This document shows positions 51,490 through 60,840 of a DNA stretch of 64,000 bases, one piece after another (position 1 is the first letter of the stretch; every line of letters begins with the position of its first letter). Both the position numbers and the translations under genes were made by a program. A model generated the notes under the pieces. It was not told the DNA's origin. It made no database searches and saw only the letters and a list, made by a program, of their open reading frames with translations. This DNA is from CAJBVG01 sp943371425 (GTDB lineage Bacteria; Bacteroidota; Bacteroidia; Sphingobacteriales; Sphingobacteriaceae). The stretch spans positions 1-64,000 of the forward strand of contig CALRUR010000008.1 in assembly GCA_943371425.1 (NCBI GenBank), written 5' to 3'.

Positions 51490-53040
51490 ATGAAAAGAAC
51501 TTTACTAGTACTTGTTTGTGTTGCGGTAGCAACATTCACAAATGCAACTCACAACCCGTTTAAGAAAAACAATGACCGGAAAATTGCAATGAGTAAGATG
51601 AAAAGCAACTCAAGAGTTATTCCGAAAACATGGGCATCAGAAACTGTTCCAACTATAACTAAACAAAGTTTTTGGGATTCCCAATCGTCGGCTTGGAGCA
51701 CACAAACTGCTACCAAAAGTGTGTACTCAAATGATTTATTGAGTGCAGAATACATGATGGATTATTTACAAACGGATACCTTTTACAGAATAACGTATAC
51801 ATATAATGCTAATAAGCAATTAATACAAACGATTGGTGAGAATAAATCTGGGCCAAATTCATTTACCCCAAATTTCAGGTATACAGTTACGTATTCAAAT
51901 AATAATTTAAAAACTGTTTATGTAGGTGAAAATTACGATACTCAAACTCAAACCTGGAACCCTGTTAACCGCGAAACAGAAGAACTAAATTCTAGAGGCG
52001 AAAGCATTAGTTATAAAAATGAACAATATAACAATGGAGTATGGGAAATTCAGTATGCATATTCAAGATTCTACAGCTATTTAAATAACAACAGTAATAA
52101 AATTGTTGATAGAATTGATAGTAGTTACAACTTTAATACTATGCAGTTCGAAGCAAATTATAGAGAGGCAAAAACATACAATGCTAATGAAGAAGTAGTA
52201 TATATACTTAACTATGAAAATACAGGTTCCGGATTAAGCATTTCTACAAAGGATAGTATCTTTTATACAGCAGGCGTTCCTACAAAATTAATTAGCTATA
52301 GTTACGATTCATTAACGAGCACTTATAATAGAGAAATGAAATTTGATGATATTGTTTGGTCGAATTTCAACTCAACAATAGACTTATTTTACAACGAACC
52401 GCTAGGGTATGTTATAAGTATTTGGGATAATAATGTATGGCAATTTGAAGAACGAACTGCTACCACTTTTACAGATAACTTTGGATCATACATTAGATTA
52501 ACAGAGGTATACAATTCTAGTAATGTATGGGTAAATCAATACAGATATAAAGAAGTATATGATTCTCGTTTAAACTTCATAGAAAGTTCTGATGAGAATT
52601 ACAATATTCAAACGAATGCTTGGGATACAAGATACGGTGAGAAATATTTATTTCAATATGATATGAGTAATAATATTATTGAAGAAATAAATGAAAATTT
52701 CAACATCACTAATAATACTTATGAAAAAGGATACAGGTATGAGTTTTCAAATTTCATTACCATTGCATCGGGCATTAACACATCTATTAACACCCTCGAA
52801 GTAAAACTCTACCCTAACCCAAGTGCAGATGGAAGAGTTTCCGTAAACGTTAAAATGGAAGCAACATCAGTATTAAGTATTAAAGTAACAGACTTAAAAG
52901 GAAGTGTGGTTTATACTGATAAAAAAGAATTGGGTAAAGGATTAAATACAGTTGAATTGAGTGGCTTGCAACAAGGAATGTACGTGGTGGAAATGAGTAG
53001 TGAGCTTGGAGTATCGAGAGTAAAATTGATAGTAAAATAA
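51490..53040 (+). CDS. T9SS-secreted repeat protein, paralogue 1 of 4
   Basis: This 516-residue secreted protein has a signal peptide ending TFTNA. The body is a series of roughly 35-45-residue beta units with patterns such as ITYTYNANKQLIQ, YDSRLNFIESSDENYN and QYDMSNNIIEEINENFN, each often closing on a tryptophan (TQTWNP, TNAWDT). They look YD-repeat-like but there is no RHS core. The last 80 residues are a type A T9SS sorting domain (KLYPNPSADG to VKLIVK). It heads a tandem of four paralogues. Function is unknown; a surface or secreted role is likely. Confidence 0.85.
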   Translation: MKRTLLVLVCVAVATFTNATHNPFKKNNDRKIAMSKMKSNSRVIPKTWASETVPTITKQSFWDSQSSAWSTQTATKSVYSNDLLSAEYMMDYLQTDTFYRITYTYNANKQLIQTIGENKSGPNSFTPNFRYTVTYSNNNLKTVYVGENYDTQTQTWNPVNRETEELNSRGESISYKNEQYNNGVWEIQYAYSRFYSYLNNNSNKIVDRIDSSYNFNTMQFEANYREAKTYNANEEVVYILNYENTGSGLSISTKDSIFYTAGVPTKLISYSYDSLTSTYNREMKFDDIVWSNFNSTIDLFYNEPLGYVISIWDNNVWQFEERTATTFTDNFGSYIRLTEVYNSSNVWVNQYRYKEVYDSRLNFIESSDENYNIQTNAWDTRYGEKYLFQYDMSNNIIEEINENFNITNNTYEKGYRYEFSNFITIASGINTSINTLEVKLYPNPSADGRVSVNVKMEATSVLSIKVTDLKGSVVYTDKKELGKGLNTVELSGLQQGMYVVEMSSELGVSRVKLIVK

Positions 53041-53046
53041 ATTACT

Positions 53047-53115
53047 GATTACGAATTACGAATTACGAATTAAGCGCTGATGTTGCTTCATTCGTAATTC
53101 GTAATTCATAATTCA
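53047..53115. repeat. AATTACGA word hairpin with conserved centre, copy 1
   Basis: Left words (ACGAATT repeated three times) are complementary to right words (CGTAATT, CATAATTC). The centre TTAAGCGCTGATGTTGCTTC is shared, with few changes, with the hairpins at 54684-54757 and 58050-58137. It follows paralogue 1. Confidence 0.85.
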
Positions 53116-53139
53116 ATTCTTGGTGTAAAAAAAATAAAT

Positions 53140-54684
53140 ATGAAAAAAATCTTACTAGTACTATTAGGCATAGGCATTGCAACGTTTTCAATGGCAAACG
53201 ACAATTGGTATAATAAAAAGGTTGTTAATAAAAAACCAATTCAAAATGAATGCATGGTAGATGAAGCCAAAAGATCTATTGTAGCTACCCCTATGGCACC
53301 TACAATTATTAGAGAATCTATGTGGGACCCATTTACATCGGTTTGGGCGCCAACTTCCCATACAGTACATGTATATGCTAATAATTTAATAGTTATTGAA
53401 TACGTATTGGGTTCTAATCTATCCGATACATCAAGAAGAAGAACATTCACGTATAATTCAAACCAGAAATTAATACAGGTTTTAATTCAAGATTGGCAAT
53501 CGCCAGGAAAGTATGCAAACGTCCAAAGAAATACATTTAACTACTTTAATAATAATTTAGGAACTATTAATTCTACCGAATTTTATGACCAAGGTTTGAA
53601 AGATTGGGTGTACACAAGCCGAAGAACTATAGAATTAGATACAAGAAGTAACCAAATTAAAAACATTTATGAAAACTATTCGAATGGAATGTGGAGAATG
53701 GGTAATGCTAGTAGTAGAGGTATAATATACTTAAACGATACTAGTTCTAAAATCCTCGACCAAGTTGATAGCACATATTATATTTTAAGCAATAAATTAG
53801 AGCCGAGTACACGTACCTTAAGAACATACAATACTAACAATCAAATTGAGACCGAAAAATTTTATTCAGTACCTAAACCTACCGATACTTTAATTTTGAG
53901 GAGTATTGATAGTTTATACTATACTAATAATGAGTTAAGTTATTATATCTCGTATGATGTTAATAATAATATCCTTACAAAAGATTATAAAGTTGATAGT
54001 CTTGTTTGGTTAAATTATAATCCAAACTTAGAGTTTTATGAAAACAATTATTTGCAAGCGATAGAAAGTAGTTGGAATGGTAATGCTTGGAAAAAGGATA
54101 GCAGAGTAAAGATAAGCTACCCTGATAATTTTGGATCGAGTATTATAGTATTAGAATTATATACGAACAGTTGGTTTTTAGAAAATCGAATAAGCGAAAT
54201 CTACGATTCGAAACTTAACTTAATTGAACAATCGCAAGAATCTTATGATGCAATCACATCAACATGGACGTACACGGATGGTAATAAAAAATTAATTGTA
54301 TACGATGCATCTAATTATATTATTGAAGAAATTATTTCTGGAATAAATTCTATCACAAATACATGGGGAAACTTAATTAAACTTGAGTATTTGAATTACA
54401 TAAATATTTCTACTGGTATAAACACCACTAATAACACGATAGAAGCAACCCTCTACCCTAACCCAAGCGCAGATGGGAAAGTTTCGGTAAACATAAACAT
54501 GGAAGCAGCATCAACCTTAAACATTAAAGTAGTAGACTTAAAAGGCAGTGTGGTTTATTCTGATAAAAAAGAATTGGGTAAAGGATTAAACACTGTTGAG
54601 TTGAGTGGCTTGCTACAAGGAATGTATGTGGTGGAATCGAGTAGTGAGGCTGGGGTGTCGAGAGTGAAATTGGTAGTACAATAA
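53140..54684 (+). CDS. T9SS-secreted repeat protein, paralogue 2 of 4
   Basis: This 514-residue protein has a signal peptide ending TFSMA. The repeat body aligns with paralogue 1 (for example MWDPFTSVWAPT against FWDSQSSAWSTQ, and IYDSKLNLIEQSQESYD against VYDSRLNFIESSDENYN) but with modest identity. The C-terminal type A sorting domain (TLYPNPSADGKVSVN to VKLVVQ) is much closer, including a stretch of about 60 bases identical to paralogue 3. No catalytic motif is seen. Confidence 0.85.
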   Translation: MKKILLVLLGIGIATFSMANDNWYNKKVVNKKPIQNECMVDEAKRSIVATPMAPTIIRESMWDPFTSVWAPTSHTVHVYANNLIVIEYVLGSNLSDTSRRRTFTYNSNQKLIQVLIQDWQSPGKYANVQRNTFNYFNNNLGTINSTEFYDQGLKDWVYTSRRTIELDTRSNQIKNIYENYSNGMWRMGNASSRGIIYLNDTSSKILDQVDSTYYILSNKLEPSTRTLRTYNTNNQIETEKFYSVPKPTDTLILRSIDSLYYTNNELSYYISYDVNNNILTKDYKVDSLVWLNYNPNLEFYENNYLQAIESSWNGNAWKKDSRVKISYPDNFGSSIIVLELYTNSWFLENRISEIYDSKLNLIEQSQESYDAITSTWTYTDGNKKLIVYDASNYIIEEIISGINSITNTWGNLIKLEYLNYINISTGINTTNNTIEATLYPNPSADGKVSVNINMEAASTLNIKVVDLKGSVVYSDKKELGKGLNTVELSGLLQGMYVVESSSEAGVSRVKLVVQ

Positions 54685-54757
54685 ATGATGAATATTGAAT
54701 GTTGCATGTTGAACTAAGCACTAAGGTTGCTTCATTCATAATTCATAATTCATAATA
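54684..54757. repeat. CATAATT word hairpin with conserved centre, copy 2
   Basis: The right arm is three copies of ATTCATA; the left arm is degenerate (TGATGAATATTGAATG, then GTTGAA). The centre CTAAGCACTAAGGTTGCTTC matches copies 1 and 3 at most positions. It follows paralogue 2. Confidence 0.78.
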
Positions 54758-54769
54758 AATGTTTAGCAA

Positions 54770-56335
54770 ATGAATAAAAGGGGAATTTTAAAAATAAAAT
54801 TACTGGCATTAGCCATTTTACTTTCTTTAACAACAAAAGGCTATCCTAATTCGTCGAATTATTTTACAAAAGAAAGTAGTTCAACACACAAAAATGAGTG
54901 TCAATTATTTTCAGGTAATGAAATTTTAAGCAATAATTTTAGAGCTTATACCTTAAGCAAAACTTCATATTGGAATAACTCTAGTACTATTTGGGACCCT
55001 GGAGATGCTCATAAATATGTATATATCAATGGTGTTCTTACATCTAAAATCTCTCTCAATTATGATCAAAATGACACCAATTCGATTACAAATTACACCT
55101 ACGACAATTATAATAGATTGATTTCGGATATTACATACAATTATGTATCAGGTGCTCTTATTCCACATTATAGAACTACTTTTACTTACAGTAATAATTA
55201 TACTACCATTCATAAATTACTAGAGAAATTCGATACTTTTTCTCAAACTTGGGAACCAAATTCTAGAGTAACCACTGTGATGAATAGTAGAGGGGTAATA
55301 ATAAAGTATGTATCTCAAAATTATTTTTCAGGAGTGTGGGAGTATGCGTATTCCTATTCTCGAAATATAAATTACTTAAACATTACAAATAAAATTATAG
55401 AGTATACAGATAGTACTTTCAATTCAAATACGAATACTTTTGATGATGTTAAATCCAGACAAATTCGTTCGTATAATTCACATGGACAAGTAATCAATAT
55501 ATTATATTTTGACGACAATGGGAGCGGATTAAAGTTGGATGTTAATGATAGTATAAAATATAAAAATGGAATTCCAGAATCTATAATTAGTTATAAATAT
55601 GATCCATTAATTAATTCATATTATAAATATTCAAAAATTGAAAATTTGGTTTGGCTTAACTTCAACCCAACTATTGATATTGCTGAGAATAGAATTATTG
55701 GCGAATTAACTTCTGCTTGGAATGCTAATAATTGGAAACAAACTCAACGTAGAACTGCAACACTACTCGATAATTACGGATCGCATGAAAGTATAACAGA
55801 GTATCTTGATGCAAATAATGAATGGATTTATTATTACAAATACATTCAATTATATGATGTAAACAAAAACGCTATAGAATTTTCGCGCGACAGATTTAAT
55901 ACCCAGACCAAGCTTTGGGAAAGATATTCTGGCGATAAAACATTATATGAATATGATATCAACAATAATATAATTGAAGAAATATATGAAAGATTCAATG
56001 TTAACTTAAATGCCTTTGAAAAAACTCTTAGATATGAATATTCTGATTTTATTACCATAACATTAGGTGCTAATACAATTAAAAACACATTAGAAACTAA
56101 ACTCTACCCTAACCCTAGTGCTGATGGAAAAGTTTCGGTAAACGTAAAGATGGAAGCAGCATCAGAATTAAGTATTAAGATAACAGACCTAAAAGGCAGT
56201 GTGGTTTATTCTGATAAAAAAGAATTGGGTAAAGGATTAAACACTGTTGAGCTGAATGGCTTGCAACAAGGAATGTACTTAGTGGAAATGAATACACATT
56301 ATGGAGTGTCGAGAACCAAACTACTAGTTAATTAA
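54770..56335 (+). CDS. T9SS-secreted repeat protein, paralogue 3 of 4
   Basis: This 521-residue protein has a longer signal region (MNKRGILKIKLLALAILLSL, then TTKGYPN). The body repeats SYWNNSSTIWDPGDAHKYVY, NYTYDNYNRLISD, LYDVNKNAIEFSRDRFN and EYDINNNIIEEIYERFN in the same order as its paralogues. The type A sorting domain is KLYPNPSADGKVSVN to TKLLVN. It lacks the downstream word hairpin found after the other three; only a degenerate TGTCTCTGTGTTAAAG half-repeat is present at about 56357-56372. Confidence 0.85.
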   Translation: MNKRGILKIKLLALAILLSLTTKGYPNSSNYFTKESSSTHKNECQLFSGNEILSNNFRAYTLSKTSYWNNSSTIWDPGDAHKYVYINGVLTSKISLNYDQNDTNSITNYTYDNYNRLISDITYNYVSGALIPHYRTTFTYSNNYTTIHKLLEKFDTFSQTWEPNSRVTTVMNSRGVIIKYVSQNYFSGVWEYAYSYSRNINYLNITNKIIEYTDSTFNSNTNTFDDVKSRQIRSYNSHGQVINILYFDDNGSGLKLDVNDSIKYKNGIPESIISYKYDPLINSYYKYSKIENLVWLNFNPTIDIAENRIIGELTSAWNANNWKQTQRRTATLLDNYGSHESITEYLDANNEWIYYYKYIQLYDVNKNAIEFSRDRFNTQTKLWERYSGDKTLYEYDINNNIIEEIYERFNVNLNAFEKTLRYEYSDFITITLGANTIKNTLETKLYPNPSADGKVSVNVKMEAASELSIKITDLKGSVVYSDKKELGKGLNTVELNGLQQGMYLVEMNTHYGVSRTKLLVN

Positions 56336-56537
56336 GTATACTACATCTCCCCTCCATGTCTCTGTGTTAAAGTTTTTTCTACTTACTCTGAAAAACAGTG
56401 CATGTAGAGAAAAAATAGTGCGTAAACCACACTCTTTTCTTTATTGTATTCTTCTTTTTACAATAACATCACTGATTTCTAAATGAATTGGCATAGCGTT
56501 TGAAAAAGCCCTGTCCAAAACAAATCATTCTACTTTA

Positions 56538-58049
56538 ATGAAAACATTTCTATTATTAATTACAGTTGCATCACTAAATGCAAGTTCTTCTCCTGCACAA
56601 AAGCCACCTTTTTGGGCTAAGCGTGCAGCAACAGAAATAAAACAAAAGAGCGTCGGAAAATTTCTACCTATGCTTGAAACATTTGATTCTTGGGATTCTA
56701 TCCATAATGTATGGAATAACTCTGCAAATTTTAGCTATCAATACACCGCATTGGGTTTAATATCGGAAAGATTGCAAATGGACATGCACTTTAATGAAAA
56801 ATACAAAGAGGTATTTACTTACGATCACAACGGAAATAAAACCGAGATGGTTTACTACCTAAAAGACACGCTTTTAAATAATTGGAATCCATCTTATAGA
56901 AATGTAATTCAGTATTATAAACCTGGGCTAGAATCATTAAACCAATTAGAAGTTTGGAACAAGAATAAAAACCAATGGGATATATCTAGTAGAGCCAAAA
57001 AAGAATATACCGAATGGAACGACATAAGTCTATCCACTTACGAGCAAGTTATCGACTCGGATACTATACTTTCTGTTGGCGAAAAAACCGACTATGTTTA
57101 TGATCTTAATAACAAGAAGATCAAAGAAACATTAATTAAATATGATACTGATACAAAAACATGGGACAGCGTGCTCAGCTTCTACTCTTTGTACAATTCT
57201 AAGGGTTCAATAGCTCAGCAAGAAATTGATTTATACAATTTACAAACAAACGTTTGGCAAAAGTTAAAAAAACAAACGTATACCTATAATCAGCAAGATA
57301 CCTTAATTCAGGTGGGCACTTATCAATACAACACACAAAATAACAGTTGGGAAAACAAAGAATTATACGATCAAATTAAGTGGATTGAATGGACAGGAGA
57401 TGCAAACGATGAAGATAACATTTTAAGTTATGTATATAAAAACTGGAATACAAGCACAAACCTGTATGATACCAGCAAAACCTATTACAAAAACATTACC
57501 GATGCTTTTGGAAGTAACACCATCACCATACTCCGATACAACTCTGGCATGTTGTTGCCAGAGCAACAATTTACAACGGTAGTGGACCAAAACAAAAACA
57601 GAACGTATTTCCAAATACAAACAGGACAAAATGAGGAATGGATACTCACTTATGTAGAAAAAACAGACTTTACGTATAATACCGACTCAGGATTAGTAGA
57701 AAGAATAGATTGGGTATTCAATTTTAATACTAATGCACTTGAGAAACAAACTAGAACACAATACAAAAATTTCTTAACACTCGGTATCGAAAAAGAGAAT
57801 GCCCTTAACTTCAATATCTATCCAAATCCAAGCAATACCGGAATGGTTTCTATCAATGTGAAAATGGAAAAAGTATCTTATTTAACTATCAGAGTTATTG
57901 ATTTAAAAGGAAGCCTCGTTTCTACCAAAACAAAAAGCCTTAACAAAGGATTAAATACAATTGAACTTGATGGATTGCAACAAGGAATATATGTGGTGGA
58001 AATGAGTAGCGAGCTTGGGGTAGCGAGAACGAAACTTATTATGCATTAA
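56538..58049 (+). CDS. T9SS-secreted repeat protein, paralogue 4 of 4
   Basis: This 503-residue protein is the most divergent member. After a signal peptide ending SSSPA it has the same repeats (SWDSIHNVWNNSANF, FTYDHNGNKTEM, TYNQQDTLIQVGTYQYN, DFTYNTDSGLVERID). Its type A sorting domain (NIYPNPSNTGMVSIN to TKLIMH) is less similar in the middle but its end closely follows paralogue 1. The 202-base gap before it has no gene. It converges on the putative porin gene with a hairpin between. Confidence 0.85.
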   Translation: MKTFLLLITVASLNASSSPAQKPPFWAKRAATEIKQKSVGKFLPMLETFDSWDSIHNVWNNSANFSYQYTALGLISERLQMDMHFNEKYKEVFTYDHNGNKTEMVYYLKDTLLNNWNPSYRNVIQYYKPGLESLNQLEVWNKNKNQWDISSRAKKEYTEWNDISLSTYEQVIDSDTILSVGEKTDYVYDLNNKKIKETLIKYDTDTKTWDSVLSFYSLYNSKGSIAQQEIDLYNLQTNVWQKLKKQTYTYNQQDTLIQVGTYQYNTQNNSWENKELYDQIKWIEWTGDANDEDNILSYVYKNWNTSTNLYDTSKTYYKNITDAFGSNTITILRYNSGMLLPEQQFTTVVDQNKNRTYFQIQTGQNEEWILTYVEKTDFTYNTDSGLVERIDWVFNFNTNALEKQTRTQYKNFLTLGIEKENALNFNIYPNPSNTGMVSINVKMEKVSYLTIRVIDLKGSLVSTKTKSLNKGLNTIELDGLQQGIYVVEMSSELGVARTKLIMH

Positions 58050-58137
58050 ATTATGAATTATGAATTATGAATTATGAATTAAGCGCTTAGGTTGCTTCAT
58101 TCATAATTCATAATTCATAATTCATAATTCATAATTA
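58050..58137. repeat. ATTATGA word hairpin with conserved centre, copy 3
   Basis: Four copies of TTATGAA on the left face five copies of ATTCATA on the right, making a long AT-rich stem. The centre TTAAGCGCTTAGGTTGCTTC is the same as in copies 1 and 2 with few changes. It lies between the converging paralogue 4 and porin genes and includes the porin stop codon, so it can terminate both. Confidence 0.9.
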
Positions 58138-60015
58138 ATCATAAAAGGCCCATCTCAGCCCTATCTTCAGCGCTCTATCTGGCAATGGATGCCTGTTTAC
58201 CATATAATAACCATTGTTGGTGAGGCCTTGATTTAAGTGATCTATTTTTAACATTAACACTGCGCGTTTTAAACTGGCTGTTAAAAAGAAATCTACGATA
58301 GGGTAATCGCCTAAGCTTGTATTCGATAAATAAAATTGTGTGCTTGCTGCATCGTAGTTATAAGCAAGTGTATTGGTATAATATCTTACATCAAAACCTG
58401 TACGAATGTTAAGCGCTTTTTTGAATACGTATGATTGAAAATAAAAACTTTGATACGTAAATAATTTTGGCATTCGTATAATCTGCGACCGATCTGTACC
58501 TTGAATATAAATCTGATTTAACAAATGAAATTTCCCAAATTGAAATGCTTTTTGTAGTTGTACTTGGTAATAGCGGTGATTAGGTAATTGACGTGGTATC
58601 ATCAAACTATCATAATAAACTTGATGCCCAATGTTTCCGAGAGATAAACTACCCATTAATTTCCACTCTTCATTTAAATACTTAAATTTAATAGTGTTGT
58701 TTACTACGTTCAAAAAGTTGTTATCCCAACGTTGGTGGTTGGTAGAATATTTCTCAGACATTAATGCTGGGTCGTTGTTCCGATGATGCCATTCTAAAGC
58801 ATAATACGATGAATCGTTTTTGCCATAATACCTAAACTGTATCATTGCCACCCTGTTATCATCAAAATTACCCATTAACCCATTTGCCAATTTGTATTTA
58901 AATTCCAGCTTTTTACTTAGTTGAAAATTACGTTCGGATGCTAATGAAATTCCTTGCAAAGTAGAATCAAAATCCATGTTCGAATAATCAACCAAATCAA
59001 ATCGCAAATAATAGGTTGCGTAATTTTGTCGGCTCGATCTTCTAGAAACTAAATATTGCTCAATACCTACACGTTGTTGCAATTGTTTAGCAATTATTTT
59101 ATCATTAGTATTAGTAGAGTCGAAATAGATGTTTGCGTACACGCCAGAATCCATTGGCGTTTCACGGTACTCATCGGTTCTATTGGTAAACCTAATTTCG
59201 TGGTACAGCCTGTATTTTGGTTTTACACGCATAAACGAAAAGGTATCTAATTTCACTTCTTCCATAGGCCCAAATGCCAGGCTTTGTTTTAAGTAATATT
59301 GTTTATCGGTAATTCTATTAGATGCATTATTTAAATAAACAGGTTCAAATTCAGAATTAATATCAGAACTTACTCTAAAAATCGAATCGTTTTTTATGCC
59401 CCCATTTTCTTGCAACACTAAACTAGAATTTATAATACCCGCGAGTACTTGGTACCTTCTGTTTTTAGAATTGTACCACATGCTTACATCGTAATTTAAA
59501 TGATCGGCATCTTGTCTATTATAATCGCCTTGAGAAACTAAGCGCGTAAAATTTACAGCATAATTAAAACGCGGGCCAATATTTTGCGCGAACGTAAAAT
59601 TGAAGTATTGCTCTTTCCTCCTGTTCCATATGTAATACAAATTTGTATACGGACTGAGGGTTCTATAAAATTTCAGATCGTCTATTTGTTTTAAATAAGG
59701 CGAGTAAGAATGGCGGCCTAAATCGAAACCCCAGGTTAACGATTCTGAAAAAATTAAGGAATGAGTTGCGAGTCCTAAATTACCAAGGTATACACGAGCA
59801 TTGTCGTTTACATTGGTATGTATAGGATTAAAATTTTGAAAACCGTTTGCAGTAGTATCTAAAGAATTAAAAGTTAAGGTATCTGCATGTAAATCATCCA
59901 CCTTTAGCCATTTAACTCCATTTGATGCATAGATTTTACGCACCGTATCGGGCGCAGAAGCTTGTGCTTGCCATGCAAACAAAGTAAAGAGGCAAAAGAA
60001 ATAAAAACGATTCAC
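58135..60015 (-). CDS. Putative porin (Porin_10 family)
   Basis: This 626-residue outer-membrane protein has a signal peptide ending AWQAQA. The mature part matches the Bacteroidota putative-porin family: an N-terminal segment (VKWLKVDDLHADTLTFNSLDT), then long barrel strands such as TNLYYIWNRRKEQYFNFTFAQ and GPRFNYAVNFTRLVSQGDY-NRQ, and a C-terminus KIGLRWAFYD ending in aromatic residues. It lies 10 bases after the purine nucleoside phosphorylase gene, so it is probably in the lpxK operon. The transported substrate is unknown. Confidence 0.87.
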   Translation of the reverse strand: MNRFYFFCLFTLFAWQAQASAPDTVRKIYASNGVKWLKVDDLHADTLTFNSLDTTANGFQNFNPIHTNVNDNARVYLGNLGLATHSLIFSESLTWGFDLGRHSYSPYLKQIDDLKFYRTLSPYTNLYYIWNRRKEQYFNFTFAQNIGPRFNYAVNFTRLVSQGDYNRQDADHLNYDVSMWYNSKNRRYQVLAGIINSSLVLQENGGIKNDSIFRVSSDINSEFEPVYLNNASNRITDKQYYLKQSLAFGPMEEVKLDTFSFMRVKPKYRLYHEIRFTNRTDEYRETPMDSGVYANIYFDSTNTNDKIIAKQLQQRVGIEQYLVSRRSSRQNYATYYLRFDLVDYSNMDFDSTLQGISLASERNFQLSKKLEFKYKLANGLMGNFDDNRVAMIQFRYYGKNDSSYYALEWHHRNNDPALMSEKYSTNHQRWDNNFLNVVNNTIKFKYLNEEWKLMGSLSLGNIGHQVYYDSLMIPRQLPNHRYYQVQLQKAFQFGKFHLLNQIYIQGTDRSQIIRMPKLFTYQSFYFQSYVFKKALNIRTGFDVRYYTNTLAYNYDAASTQFYLSNTSLGDYPIVDFFLTASLKRAVLMLKIDHLNQGLTNNGYYMVNRHPLPDRALKIGLRWAFYD

Positions 60016-60024
60016 GCTGCTAAA

Positions 60025-60840
60025 TTACAGATTCGATATTAATTCTTTCAGAATAAATGTAAGCTTAGGCTCTGCCTCTTGCGCAACCTTTACAATATCT
60101 TCTAATGATACAGGTTTTAAAGTTTCCGGAAACCCCTCATCAGTTATCACAGAAATAGCAAACACTGGCATTTGCATGTGGTTGGCCACTATTACTTCTG
60201 GCACGGTAGACATGCCAACGGCATCGGCACCAATCATTCGTAAATACTTGTATTCTGCGCGTGTTTCTAAGTTTGGACCCATAACACTTACGTATACCCC
60301 AATATGGGTTTTAATATTATTAGCGTCGGCAATGGCTTTTGCTTTTTTAATTAATTCGGGATCGTATGGCTGGCTCATGTCTGGGAAACGAGGACCAAAC
60401 TGATCGTAGTTTCTACCACGCAATGGGTTTGCATGTTGCATGTTAATGTGATCTTCAATAATCATTAAATCGCCTTTTCTATAATCCGGATTTAAACAGC
60501 CACTGGCATTGGAAATAAATACCTTTTGTACGCCTAACACTTTCATTACTCTTATCGGGAATGTGATTTCTTGCATACTATAACCTTCGTAATAATGGAA
60601 GCGACCCGACATGGCCACGACTTTACGTCCGCCAAGCTCACCAAAAATTAATTTACCAGTATGAAATTCTACCGTTGCAATCGGGAAATCTGGAATCATA
60701 GAATACAGCAATTCATACTGCACTTCCATGTGTTCTACTAAACCACCTAAGCCTGTACCTAATACTATCCCAAACTCTGGGTTAAAATCGCCTACTACTC
60801 TTTTAATGTACTCCGTTGTGTTTCTTACTTGTTCTAACAT
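60025..60840 (-). CDS. punA: Purine-nucleoside phosphorylase
   Basis: This 271-residue cytosolic enzyme cleaves purine nucleosides with phosphate to give free base and ribose-1-phosphate. It is the trimeric inosine/guanosine type, shown by GIVLGTGLGGLVEHM, GRFHYYEGYSMQEITFPIRV, FISNASGCLNPDYRKGDLM and VMGPNLETRAEYKYLRMIGADAVGMST. The ATG at 60840 is the only good start and overlaps the end of lpxK by 38 bases in another frame, so the genes are translationally coupled. Confidence 0.96.
   Translation of the reverse strand: MLEQVRNTTEYIKRVVGDFNPEFGIVLGTGLGGLVEHMEVQYELLYSMIPDFPIATVEFHTGKLIFGELGGRKVVAMSGRFHYYEGYSMQEITFPIRVMKVLGVQKVFISNASGCLNPDYRKGDLMIIEDHINMQHANPLRGRNYDQFGPRFPDMSQPYDPELIKKAKAIADANNIKTHIGVYVSVMGPNLETRAEYKYLRMIGADAVGMSTVPEVIVANHMQMPVFAISVITDEGFPETLKPVSLEDIVKVAQEAEPKLTFILKELISNL

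Noticed and set aside
51490..58049. RHS or polymorphic toxin cluster based on YD-like repeats
   Set aside because: There is no RHS core cleavage motif, no variable toxin tip and no immunity gene; all four end in T9SS sorting domains.
53041..58137. CRISPR-like array from the regularly repeated AT-rich words
   Set aside because: The words are directly adjacent without unique spacers, form inverted arms and no cas gene is nearby.
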